Shown: positions 1 through 10,644 of the stretch, piece after piece | Position numbering within the stretch: position 1 is the first letter of the stretch | How the letters are laid out: each line of letters opens with the position of its first letter | Source of the DNA: Cristatella mucedo | Lineage: Eukaryota; Bryozoa; Phylactolaemata; Cristatellidae | Reading direction: 5' to 3' | NCBI GenBank assembly: GCA_009760855.2 | Contig: WPIO01000139.1 | Location: 622,001-686,000 of the forward strand | Length of the DNA stretch: 64,000 nucleotides | Position numbers and translations under genes: made by a program | Notes under the pieces: model-generated | What the model saw: the letters and a program-made list of their open reading frames with translations, nothing else | Told to the model about the DNA's origin: nothing | The model's database searches: none

Positions 1-350
1 GGCGCCTCGGATAACTCTCCTTGGACCACCGAACCTGTTGGGGTCAGCTTCGCGCCTCCTGGGTGCGGTCAGCGGTATCCCAGTCAGTCACGACTGGTGC
101 CTCAGCCTACAAAGACACCAGCCGTTTGTTGGTTAGCGAGTAACCCCCCCCCCCGCCCTACCCGTACACTACCAAATGAAGGTTGCTGTTATTGATTTCC
201 GCTGTTCATGTTAGCTTCTAAAATTTACCGTAGATAAAAAGCATCACCACCTACGTATGGATCGACAAAGCGTATTATAAATCAGTGTAGATTAGTTCAA
301 TTGTTTTTACAGCAAAACTCAATCCAGCAATTGCCATTTTTGGATCGCCG
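1..350. other. Intergenic, no gene seen
   Basis: No reading frame here resembles a protein I know. The only notable element is a run of 11 C at 144-154. Confidence 0.5.
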
Positions 351-351
351 T

Positions 352-440
352 TGTCAGCCACGGGTTCCTAGCTCAACTGTAAGGTGTTACCACATCGAGG
401 CGCAGGGTGTGGGTTAGAGTCCCAAGACGGACAATTCCTT
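352..440 (+). mobile_element. Possible tRNA-derived SINE head
   Basis: The segment has an A-box-like stretch (TAGCTCAACTGTAAGG) followed about 35 bp later by a B-box-like GGGTTAGAGTCCC. Together they look like a degraded tRNA-related pol III promoter. No tail or partner copy was matched, so the assignment is tentative. Confidence 0.35.
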
Positions 441-789
441 AATACCTGAGGGTTGAAATTCGCGAAGGCTTGTCTGCGCTTTTTAAACGGTTCTACAATA
501 TCAGCTGATCTTTACATTGTAATTTAGTCCGCTACGAAAACCAGACGAAACCAATACTGAATGTATACTCGAGATGAAAGCTTTTGATTCTCCGACGCTA
601 CATCAAGCCCTACATCGCTCGCTTCTATTAACGAAATTAATCTAAACGTTAAAGACGCGGACGATTTATCAGTTTGGTCGAATACGGAAAGAAGTCTCTG
701 TTGCACTCACATGTTGCGTACACATACAAAGGCGACCACTCCGGCCCGCCGGTTCCGGCTCCTCCAGCGTGACCCCGCGTGACTTGGAA

Positions 790-870
790 ATTTGAAAGCT
801 TAACGCTCAAAATTAGCTCTCCCGGCATATCTCCCGTAGCATCTGCACAAAATGTGGGTGTAGTTTGGTT
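790..870 (+). mobile_element. LINE-A reverse transcriptase scrap
   Basis: The stretch around CATATCTCCCGTAGCATCTG matches the start of the LINE fragments at 23275, 10380 and 63690. In all of them the + strand reads like LKI-S--IS-V-SAQNVG, part of the thumb side of a non-LTR reverse transcriptase. It is too short to classify further. Confidence 0.4.
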
Positions 871-1104
871 CGCACATCAGAGAGCCAGCCGATGAACAAC
901 GCCAACGGTTTATTGCACAAGGCGCGGAGCCCCAAGACGCACGACTGCCTTTGCCCCCTTCTCCCACTCTAGTCTCCTCTCCTCGACTCCGGCTGTCCCT
1001 TGGCGACCCCGATGGTGAATTCACCATCTGTTCACCAGCGGGTTATCGGCCTATGTCAACGCCTCATTAGAAGCGGACCACAGCTGTGCACATGCCCCTC
1101 TCGA

Positions 1105-1364
1105 GGATGCTCCTACCAGCTGTTGAGGAAAGGAGCAGTACCAGCCCGTATGCAATCGAACTACACGCCCCCTTGACCTTAACGTCACAAGTTTGCAGCA
1201 CCAACACATGTAGCCGCAATGTACAGGGCAGCATTGAGCGAGCCAATCCTCTACAAATGCGTCACTACACATGCAGTGCCGTATCGGCATAGTAGCCACC
1301 GGGGATGCTCCCACCAGCTGTTGAGGAAAGGAGCGGTACCAGCCCGCATGCAATCGAACTACAC
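1105..1364. repeat. Direct repeat pair, 62 bp
   Basis: Positions 1105-1166 and 1303-1364 are near-identical, with a handful of single-base differences. Both contain CCAGCTGTTGAGGAAAGGAG and end in ATCGAACTACAC. They enclose 136 bp of unrelated sequence. This could be a local duplication or the flanks of an old insertion. Confidence 0.8.
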
Positions 1365-1369
1365 TAGGT

Positions 1370-1840
1370 TCGCTGTTAAAAAATTACCTTTCCCTTGAAG
1401 ATCACTTCAGCTCCATAGTCAAGTTTGCCAACTTTCTGCTAGGTAACATTGTGAAAATTTGGGCCTGCTTAGATAAGGATCCCGTATCCAAGTTGGTCAA
1501 TTCCTACCTGTCAGAAATACTCCGAAATAGGCCAGCGTACCATTCGCTCTTCTTACTCAAATTTCTTAGCTGGGTCTCGATCCAACTCAAATCCTTTGGA
1601 GATTGCACCTTTAGTTCATTCGCTTCAAAAGCTGGGAGCTCACTCCCGCCTGGCATCGAGACATCCCCGACTTGACAAGATTCAGAGGGAAGCTAAAAAC
1701 TCACCTTTTTCTCACATTATTTACAAGGTTCTTCTTATATGTCCTTTGTGGGTTAATGTCGGATGACGGCCGAGGGGTGGCGAGTTATGCCCCCTATAGG
1801 ATTTATCTCCCTCTAAGCACATTAATTGATATTCCTCAAA
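1370..1840 (+). mobile_element. LINE C-terminal remnant
   Basis: Conceptual translation of the + strand gives LKSFGDCTFSSF...SSLPPGIE...FRGKLKTHLF. This is the typical end of CR1/L2-like non-LTR polyproteins (the pattern of a GDRSF, SLP and FK-LKTHLF series). Frames are broken by stops and shifts. A related reading occurs on the minus strand at 6236-6620. Confidence 0.55.
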
Positions 1841-2017
1841 CACTAATGGAACGATCGGCATAAATTGGCGAAAAAGCAAGGGCAGAGTTGTCTAGCTTTT
1901 GATGTAACCATAGCTGTCATGTTGACCTTCTAATGACCTATAAAAGTCACGGTCGCGTTTTCCTGGTTTAAGAAAATGGCTTTTTGGAGAACATCAGCAG
2001 AAATAGCATCGCGAGCT

Positions 2018-2225
2018 GTAATGTAATGTAATGCATCTCCGTCTGTAACTCCACAAACCCATACAAACAATGTGGGTGTTACGTAGGAGCGCACTCGCAG
2101 ACTAAGCGGCTTTCGGTACGCATGCGGTAGCCAACAGACTTCGACTCACACAACAAAGAGAAAGTGGGAAGCGTAGCAGAGTCAGGAGAGCAGTTGAGGT
2201 AGTAGAAATATGCCAATGCACTCAA
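2018..2225 (-). mobile_element. LINE-B 3' end
   Basis: The stretch is the same as the 3' parts of the LINE-B copies at 52.7, 53.8 and 55.0 kb. On the minus strand it reads VGYRM-like C-terminal sequence, then a hairpin whose arms resemble GTAACTCC and GGAGTTAC. It finishes in an (ATTAC)n tail, seen here as TAATGTAATGTAATG at 2019-2033. The 5' part is missing, as expected for a 5'-truncated insertion. Confidence 0.75.
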
Positions 2226-2229
2226 AAGA

Positions 2230-3180
2230 TGCCAGACTCTTGACTCTAGGCCCCTACATCTAATAAGAAATTACAAATGTATTTGACATGACAACTTTGC
2301 ATGCATCTACATTATCAAGTTAAAGGACTTTGGGGGCATGTCCAGCAATACTTACGACACTGACAATCATGATGAGACTGGGAAGGCCTAGAGCTAGTTA
2401 AGGCCAGCTTATATTTCAAATTTCCTGTCGGGGGGTTGCAAATTGGCCATTCTGTTGAATTTCCTAGTTTTTAAGTAAAGTGTTGGGAAAACATTCTTGA
2501 AGACAAACCGATGATTTAAAGCATGCACACGATCAACTAAAAGCCAGAGTAACTCGGTTTACTGTCAAACAACTTTGAAGCATATACCAAGGAGCATATA
2601 CTTAAGTTTCACGTCGATGAGATCATAATTAGCATACCTGTGACATTTGCATGACACCTTTACAAAACGTGTTGGAACGCAAAAAGCCAGCTCACATTCA
2701 AAATTAGCTGTGTCTACTAATGTCCAATATGCCTGCGAGAAAGCTGGAATTATTTTTTAGTCCAAGCAATCATACGTTCCAAATTTCAGGTTGATCAGAT
2801 CACTATTTTAGGAAATATGACGTAAGTAAGATACCGAGGACAGGCACAATAGCTCCCATACCGCCGGCTGTCAAACAACGCTACACTCGGGCGTTTGACC
2901 CGCGTTCGCCAATAAAAGCCTCGACCTATAAACGGCATCAATGAGAACTTAAAATCACTTCAATTTCCCTTGAATAGAATTGAATCAACCTTTACAAACT
3001 TAATCCCGGTGAACGACACGCTAGTTCAATCCAAGTCAGCAGCTGAGCGGCCGTCGGTACCGCGGTTGCCACCTCGTATTGGCCGCTACAGAAACCGGAT
3101 GAGCAGTCCCAGGATTCAGTTGGTGCCGTGGTAATGAATTGCTTAGTTACAGCGGCCCCGGAAGCAGTAAATTATTAATA
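2230..3180. other. Intergenic, no gene seen
   Basis: About 950 bp without a coding signal or a repeat I could match elsewhere in the window. Confidence 0.5.
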
Positions 3181-3184
3181 CGGT

Positions 3185-3365
3185 GCTGTAATGGCTCACT
3201 AGGTAAGGTGGTTGCTTTTCACGACCTCGGCCCCGATGTCGTGGGTCTAAATCCTGTAGTGGGCGATCCTTTAATGTCACTGCAAGCAGTGGTGATAGCC
3301 GTCAAGGCTCTTCTGTCGCTATACAAAAAGAGGCTGTTAAATCAGCTAGTATTTATTTATAATAC
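3185..3365 (+). mobile_element. SINE1 copy
   Basis: The copy contains the tRNA-related head (CACTAGGTAAGGTGGTTGC), the foldback CACGACCTCGG...CGATGTCGTG, a degenerate B box, a second hairpin around CACTGCAAGCAGTG, and the conserved 3' part AAGAGGCTGTTAAATCAGC followed by ATTTATTTAT. It is more diverged than the copies at 41.7 and 53.1 kb. Confidence 0.8.
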
Positions 3366-3369
3366 ATTA

Positions 3370-4520
3370 TCTCTAAAGATAGTCTAATTACCAAGCAATA
3401 GTCAACGCCGTTTGTGAGCAAATGGGAACATACCAGTGTACACATATTTCTGGCAAGTAAACAAGTAGTCGAGGCCTTAGATAGCTGTTTGCCGCAGGTT
3501 GCTATGAGTTGCTGGGTTACGTCAGAGGCGATTGGGTTTACGCTTTCTGATTGTTGTAACAACGAGTCGGACGGTTCGCCTCGATGAGGCGTGTCATTAT
3601 TTAAAAAATTTGACGTTGAAAGTGAAGTTCTGCGGGTCCACTTAGGGCTGAGTAGCTTATATTTAAAAAGTTCACCAAGAACACGCACATCGGGTAATCT
3701 AATTGTTCAAATAAAATAATTTTGTTGAGGTCAATCTACTACTTCCGATGTAAATAGGTCTTACAAAATGATTCTATTTACCACGTACCGGGCATCTGTA
3801 AACCACAAAAATTTGGGATTGCATTTAAAATTAGTTTTTTCTAATTAAAATAATAATTACATAATTAAATAAAAATTAAAGTAATAACAATAATAAAATA
3901 ATAATAATAAAATAATAATTTTCAATTGGTAACTGTCCAAAGACTGCCAAATTGCTGACCATTTTTGGACAGTCCTATGCGTGCTCCTTATGCGTGCTGC
4001 CGCTGCACATGTTATCAATAACCATAGTATACATGTTGACCGTACGCGTTACTACTAAACATACGGTCGTGCTAAGTGGTGGAGCCAAGATTTTCATCGT
4101 TGTGACCTAAATTACGAGGCTCGACTTTTGAATGCCGACGATATTTACCAGTTTAGCTAAGCCGCTAGACTGCCTGACATACCGCTGTCAGCATTGATAT
4201 ACCAAAACTAATCCATCTTGAGGCCAAGGCTAGGAATCCTCACGTCAGTGCGGGGACGGCGGGCACTCTTCGCAAGAACTACCTTTGCTGCATTTCCCGC
4301 AGGAACAGTCGTCTCAGTCTACTGGTACTTTGGCCCCGCGTTGCTGCTCACAGCATCGCCGTGGAAAAATCACTCACTACACGCAACTTTTAAGGTTTCG
4401 TCGGCGGCTGCAGTAGCATTAAGCTGCACCGATACAATTTAGTAATTAATTAGTAATAATTAATTAATTTAAGTCGCAATATTAATAAGTTGCAATATTA
4501 AGTCGCGATAATTGGTGCGT
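3370..4520. other. Intergenic with AT-rich block
   Basis: No gene is seen. Positions 3841-3925 are an (AAT)n-like low-complexity block, and 4440-4510 is AT-rich with TTAATTAA-type repeats. Confidence 0.5.
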
Positions 4521-4524
4521 GTTT

Positions 4525-5440
4525 AGTTTCTTTCTAAATGTGGTTAAGTCAAGAGATGTCGTGACGCAGGTTGGAAGTAAGTTTCAGGTTTTGAGAGCAT
4601 GCGAACTAAAGGCATGGTCTCCAAAGAATTTGAGGTTCGTATGAGGTATAGGCTAACGATTAGATTTTGAAAAGCAGCTGGTACGATGCTTAGCCTGCTG
4701 GGGGAGTAGATCTAATAGGTAGGCTGGAGCCAAAAAATGAAGGGACCTAAAAGCGAGTGACAGAACCTTGAAGCCGATGTGCTCCTTGACTGGGAGCCAG
4801 TGCAGGTCGGCGAGAAGCGGTGTGCTATAGCAACTGCGACACTCACGACAGACAAGCCTAGCTGCAGAGTTCGGCCAACAGCTGTAAGCGCCTGATTGCA
4901 TAGGCCGATAGACCAGCAAGCAGTGAGTTACAGAAGTCAAGAGGGTCACAGATGTCACAAATGCATGGACCTATTTATAATTCCTATCCCTATCTAGCCA
5001 AGCCCAAATTGTATCAATGTTACGTAGCTGAAAGTAGGTAGACTTGACTGTGGAGCTGATGTGGTCGTCTAATGAAATGTCACTTTCAAAAAGGGCGCCT
5101 AGTTTTTATGTGGATTCAACAGGAGATATGCTGGGCAGCTGATTGTGAGCGTTGACCTTTCCAATTTATGAATCATACTTGGTTTGCCCATAACCAGTAA
5201 GTTGGTTTTATCATCATTTAATTTCATAAAGTTTGCTGCCATCCATGTGGGAATGACACCAATACATGCATCAACGGAGTTGAGAGAATTCGAGAGTGCC
5301 GAGAGGGACTCAAGCAAAGGAAAACGGAGGAAAGTAAAACAATACGCCATTTGCCCTTTGCGTATTTTAATGTCAATATCCGGTTACAGGAACGTTGCTT
5401 GGACGGTCTGGTTAGTAAGCTAGTTTTGAGGTGTAGGTCC
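4525..5440 (-). mobile_element. LINE-A fragment (RT palm to C-terminus)
   Basis: Reading the minus strand from 5440 downward gives WMAANFMKLNDDKTNLLVMG, the region just after the catalytic YxDD of non-LTR reverse transcriptases. It continues with NSAARLVCRE, TPLLADLHWLPVKEHIGFKV and LAPAYLLDLL. This order is characteristic of CR1/L2-like LINE ORF2 ends. Frameshifts separate the pieces, so it is a dead copy. The same segments recur at 38288-39005, 40074-40690 and 59188-60165 (minus strand) and at 23275-24035 (plus strand). Confidence 0.78.
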
Positions 5441-5444
5441 ATGA

Positions 5445-6230
5445 GTTGTAAAAATTAAGTAATCAGCCTTTTTATCCCCAACCCACCGAGAAAAATCTGG
5501 AAGCCATTGCTAAGTAGATGGCTAGTGTGGTGGGCGAGGACACCGAACAATAAGGCCCTGAGTCATGCACCTTCTTTCGTGCTAGATGCTCCGATAAGCC
5601 CCTGAATGTGCAAGCGTGCTCTGTTGCTCGGAGCGTTGGTCTAGTCCGCAGAGCGGGTACCGCTCTACGCCTACGCGGTCTACGCTTGCTTTGCGGTTTG
5701 TTAGATTTGCCTCCGCCGCTTATCCAATTAACACGTTATTTCTGCTTGCATTAAAGAAATGAAGCACCGATGACAACTCTTTAACGGCGTCCTCCTGGAT
5801 GCGTAGACCCGGTAAGTCTGGTGGTTATGCATCTAAGAAACCGCGAAGTGGTGGTGGTCTGTGAATTGCCTATCTCCAAGAGCCGTATTCCTACACATAC
5901 TAGATGTAAACCCACTTTATAGAGGATTCTGTACGCTATGCCATTGTTTAGGTCACGTGGACTCGATTGAAAGTGAGAGCTGGATGGACCGCAGCTGAGA
6001 GAGCTGGCGAACACTAAGCCCAGGATATTCGCTGCAGCCTCGCTCGAAGTCCGCTCCCCGAAGCCCGCAGACCGTCCGTCGAAATGGCTCGTAGTCGTGA
6101 GATTGCTTAGTCTAGTGGCCATTAATTTACCAAGTAAATTAGACGCTTCTCGTCGAATGTAAAAACCGGGTTAACTCATGGGTACATCTGCGGGTGGGCT
6201 GTAAGAATCAAGACCCGGCTCTTTAAGGTC
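5445..6230. other. Intergenic, unassigned
   Basis: A 113-codon open frame on the minus strand (5781-6122) has no recognisable domain and I do not call it a gene. There are no other features. Confidence 0.45.
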
Positions 6231-6235
6231 ACACG

Positions 6236-6620
6236 CTACTCCCGTATGTTGACCGAGCCGACACGCCAGCGCAGGCAACTCAGTGTTGAGTTGCATGAAA
6301 GCGCGCAGTCGTCTTCGGAGCCCAGCGGGCTTACAAAACGGGAGGGCTGGTGGTGGAAAGATAGGGTCTCTATTGCCTCTTTAATATATGCTGTAGATTT
6401 TAGGGGATGCGATGTCCGTCGGCAGATATTCAGCCATCGGCACATAGGAAGTAACGGCAAGATTTCTAAAGGATTTGACATTGCTAAGAGGCATAGCTGA
6501 ACGATCAGAGACCGAGCAGCATGCGTTGCGAAAGGACATCGAAAAGGTAAGCATTTCACATAGGTAAGCCGGAGCAAGGCATACAAAGGTGCTAAAAGTA
6601 GTGAATGACGGCACTGCTCG
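6236..6620 (-). mobile_element. LINE C-terminal remnant
   Basis: The minus strand reads LAPAYLCEMLTF, then VKSFRNLAVTSYVPMAEYLP. These positions line up with the APAYL and GDRSF-x-SLP blocks of the fragments at 1370-1840 and 4525-5440. The reading frame is shifted at least once. Confidence 0.5.
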
Positions 6621-6624
6621 ATGA

Positions 6625-7860
6625 GGCGTCAGTGCAAGTCGAGGAGTTTCGGCGTACGGCGCCAGCAGTCGCGCCTTTCGCTACAATCTGGCGTAGAAGC
6701 TGAGTTATGCATTTTGGCTGTTTGTCGGGTTGCGGCTCTGGCAGCCGGGCTAGAGTAAAGTTGCCCGTCGGCCTCTGCGACGCAGCGCGTTACGTCGTTA
6801 CGATTGGGCGAACCGGCAGAAGAGGTCTACACCATTTGCAGTGATGGATTGGGCGGCGGACCGGCGGCATAGGGTACGTCGCTAGCCGCGGTGGGCGTCA
6901 CGGCGCGGAGCGTGACCGCGGTACGTTTCCTCGCGGGGGGGGGAGGCTCTGCTCTTAGTTCTTCGCTAATTTTGCCTACACAATACAAGTGTAACGATAT
7001 ATAATAATAATTAATAATAATAATTTTAATACAGTACAGAACATAAACTAAGCTTACGTAAAACAATAAAAATGTGGACTCGCTTAAATACGGGTACCGA
7101 CGCTGAATGAGTTCGCTAATTCGCGGTTTTTTTATTCAATGCCTCGCGTGCCTTCCTGACTTCGCAATCGACTGACTTGCAGATGACGCATGAAGTGAGT
7201 GAAGTCAAACGTGGAATAACTCGGTGTATCGATCGAATGTTCAGTTGATGCGGACGTCCAGAGCGAAAGGTCACTAGTGAATAGTAAGCCTAGACTACGT
7301 GCGAAGGATACAGAGGAGAAGCTGGCTGAGCCTGTTCTGAGGCAAGCCTTTCAATTTCCGAGTAAATTGGATTTACCTATAACATATAGATAACCAAGCT
7401 AACTGAACGAATATTGTTTAGAAAATGGCGTCCAATTCGCCGTAAAGGTCTTAGCAGAGCGTTTATTTTCAGCCTCTATACAAGACGCAATGGACGCTAG
7501 CAGAGCGATTTGCTATTTCCATTAAATGAAGCTCGGTTAATAATAAATATGTTTTAGTAAACGTATGGTTAATTTTATTTTTATGTACGCTTCTGACGGG
7601 TTGTAGCTACTCTGGTACTCACGTCCTTAGTCATAAACGCAGCACTCGCAACGCTACAACGTCCTTGCTTTTGAGGCACGAGGTGCACCGGTCAAGCTGG
7701 CGCCTCGAAGCGTGGCTAATGAGTCGCTGGGTGCAGCACTGACATGATACGCAGGTACGCGGGGGGGGCAGCAGACAGCGGCAGCCATTAAGCAATTACC
7801 TCTGAGTCTTAGCCGGGGGGGTAAGGATCTCGCCCGCCACGACCCAAGTAATTCGAGTTC
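6625..7860. other. Intergenic, unassigned
   Basis: No gene is seen. There is a run of nine G at 6935-6943 and an (AAT)n-like stretch near 7000-7030. Confidence 0.5.
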
Positions 7861-7861
7861 T

Positions 7862-7966
7862 GCCGTGGGTGATCGTTTATTTTCCACTGCAAGCGGCGGT
7901 GATAACTGATAAGGCTCTTCTGACGCTATATAAATGAGGCTGTTGAATCAGCTAATCTTTACCTTA
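7862..7966 (+). mobile_element. SINE1 3' half
   Basis: The segment holds the hairpin CACTGCAAGCGGCGGTG, the GGCTCTTCTGACGCTATATA stretch and the terminal GAGGCTGTTGAATCAGCTAA of SINE1. The tRNA-like head is absent or unrecognisable. Confidence 0.65.
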
Positions 7967-8435
7967 ATCTAGCCAGTTCGCGTCATTAATATAGACCAGT
8001 CAAATTTATTGCCGCAGAGGGACGCGAGTGAACAGCACTAGCCGTAGCGTACAACTCTCCGGCTCGAAGCCAAGAGTACCGACTCGCTCAAAGCTCAAAG
8101 CACAACTGACTTATTATTACTTGTGAAACATCCAGTTACTATGGGTTTTTTCAGGAACCGTTGACGTTACTTGAGGCTATCATAATCTGGGTGATATAGC
8201 ACTCCGACATTTTAAGTGCGCAAAAATTATTAGCACGCAAGGCCCATCGAGCTGGCTTATGCAAAGCTGTTCTTAATTGAGACTTTGCTTTTATAAGTGT
8301 CAATATAAATCGCTGTCAGCTGTTTCGGAGCCAGCTTTTATTTTGAGATGCTGCTGCACTTCAGCGGAGACGTTCGGAGAAGGGTTAAATGACCTATTCT
8401 TGCAGCCCATTAACTTTTCCGCTTTACAGCTTTAC

Positions 8436-8475
8436 AGATAACTGATAAGGCTCTTTTGACGCTATATAAATGAGG
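8436..8475 (+). repeat. SINE1 internal scrap
   Basis: This 39-bp stretch is nearly identical to 7900-7938 and shares its private variants (AACTGAT, GACGC, AATGAGG). Those variants are not found in the other SINE1 copies. Confidence 0.6.
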
Positions 8476-8479
8476 ATTT

Positions 8480-9230
8480 AAAGCTCGCTGCGAATCTCTG
8501 CATAGCTGTCTAGGCGCCCCTCAAAATAATCGCAAGAGGGCGTGTATGCAAGCAGCAGTTTCTATTCCACGATCTACAGGTCATGCAAGAGGGATAGTCC
8601 AAAAACTTTGCGGCACCGAACGTTTTGGCGCGAGACGATTTAGGTAGACGTGTAAATGAAGATCAACTAATTTAGCAGTCGCGCACGTAGACTCATCGGA
8701 CCAACACTGCTCTGTGTGCGGCAGTTGACACGGTCCATACTTAGGCGACTCAGTGGGCTGTTGGCCTATTATCTGTCATTATTCCCTATTCTGAGCGCTA
8801 CTTTATAATCAAGAAAAGAGAACCTTCAACGCGAGGTTTATCGAGCTCTATAGGGTCGGCTCCCTGACGATCGTCGTTACAGGCCGTCAACGTGGCCGAG
8901 TGGCATTCATTACGGGCGAGGAGTCGTCACGTCGATCCTCGTTCTAGGCGCCCTGAGACCACGCTCGTTCGTCTGCATTCACCGGAAAAAGTAAATCGAG
9001 AAAAAATGCAGAAATTTAGACAGTGCGACCATTCCGATACACGATTCCTCTCCGCGAGCATATCCAGAGTCGTTCTAAGCCATAAGCTGGCGTGAGCTAA
9101 ATATGGCTATCTCTGGCGTGCAGCATTCAGCATTACGCTGCTGCGTTCTCTGCTCTGTTGTGCTAGAAGAGTAGAATATGCCGATGCATATGTTGCTCGC
9201 ATAACTCGCAGGGTGAGCTCGCTTTATCGC
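8480..9230. other. Intergenic, no gene seen
   Basis: No coding signal or matched repeat was found. Confidence 0.45.
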
Positions 9231-9235
9231 AGCTC

Positions 9236-9395
9236 AAGTGAAATGTACAGGTTAGCTGATTCAGCAGCCACGTTTACATAGAGGGCAGAGATGATTGATA
9301 CAGAATTGCCTGCTGCAGGAGTCGAACCCAGGACCCGGTCTTGGCCAGCGAGCACCATAAGCGCCGATATTGCACGGGGGGGGGGGGCCGGCGAG
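9236..9395 (-). mobile_element. Diverged SINE1 copy
   Basis: On the minus strand there is a clear B box (GGGTTCGACTCC) about 35 bp after a tRNA-like head. Further on comes CTGCTGAATCAGCTAACC, matching the SINE1 3' terminal block. The middle hairpin is eroded. A run of 12 G (9376-9387) adjoins the head. Confidence 0.6.
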
Positions 9396-9399
9396 GTTC

Positions 9400-9875
9400 C
9401 CCGCCTCACTTTGGAGAAATTGTACCGCACAAACTCTTTCGGTCAAGGACACGTTGCTAGCATTTGCGGCATGGACCCTATACAGTGACCACAAGCTAAT
9501 TTTATCGCTATTAAATTTTCGCAATAAAGTCGCTGAAGTCCTAGCGCGTATGTAGAGCATCAATTATGAGTTAAATACATTTTTTAATTTCACCAAGCTC
9601 ATAATACATGACCCAAATCCTGTACTCGCTGTGTTCAAGGCAAGAGCTCGGCTTTGCTACTACCGAAGCTGCACGAAGCTATGATGGTTCGGACGATGAG
9701 CCCAATCGGCCCGACGATTCTGGTATATCAGGAGGAAACACTGCGGCCCTATTTACCTCTAGAGGGCTTGTATAAGGAACAGCCAAGGAATAAGGTCAAA
9801 ACTGCAAGCGCATCATGTAACTTGTAGTTAGTTTTAGAGCTAATCACTCCAAAGAGTCAGTACTTTTGCGAGTGT
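9400..9875. other. Intergenic, no gene seen
   Basis: No coding signal was found. Confidence 0.45.
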
Positions 9876-9879
9876 ATAA

Positions 9880-10640
9880 AAAACATCTCAGAATGCTGAC
9901 TTGGCTCAAGTCTCCATGCCTGTTTTGCTGGATCTTCCGGCAGCGTTTGATACCGGCAATCACAAAGTGAGAGAATTCCTGAGCGCCTATTATCTCGCTC
10001 GGGGCATCACTTGCACTGCACTCCAATGGCTCAAGATCCAATGGTCTATCCGATGGATGATTACAGAAAGTAAACGTCAACACTAACCCGTCATTCGGAG
10101 AGCCTTTAAAGAATGGGTTGCAGCAGGGACCAAAGCAAGGTCCACTATTTTCACAACTTATACTCTCCCTATTGCCGATGTATTCGCCAGCACAATCTAG
10201 GCTTCATTTTTTACGGAGACGACACACTGATATTCCTGTCCTCCGACCCCTCTCTATCTTTCAGGACGTCGAGCTCTCTCAACTAAAATGCTACTTGAAT
10301 AGTTGACATTCGCACTTGGATGGCAGCAAGCTTCTCAAATTGAATATCGATAAAAGCAGCTTACCTAGAGGCACTCAGAAATAGGAATGAGTAATCTTCA
10401 AAATAAGCTCCCCCAGCTTATCTGCCGTAGCCTCTATAAATAATGTAAGTACCGTCTTCCAAAGTAATCGCTCACAAGAGGACCGCAAAAGCTCCACCAG
10501 CCAAGTCTGCTCAATTTCATGTACGTACAATTGAAAATAGTCGGGCCTCCTTCGATAAGTGTTCCGAAGCCAAAGCTGGTCCATGCATTTGTGACATTCC
10601 GACTAGACTTCCGGCACTAACTAATGGCAGGTCTTTCTAC
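9880..10640 (+). mobile_element. LINE-A reverse transcriptase fragment
   Basis: Pieced translation gives LLDLPAAFDT (the LDLSAAFDT block, RT motif A), then PLKNGLQQGPKQGPLF (motif B, usually G-PQGS-LGP). It continues with FYGDDTLIF at 10209-10235 (motif C, normally YADD), followed by a segment like LNIDKSS and the NVSTVFQS region. This order identifies a non-LTR reverse transcriptase palm. Several stops and shifts make it non-functional. It overlaps in family with the 23275 and 63688 fragments through its last 200 bp. Confidence 0.72.
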
Positions 10641-10644
10641 TGAT

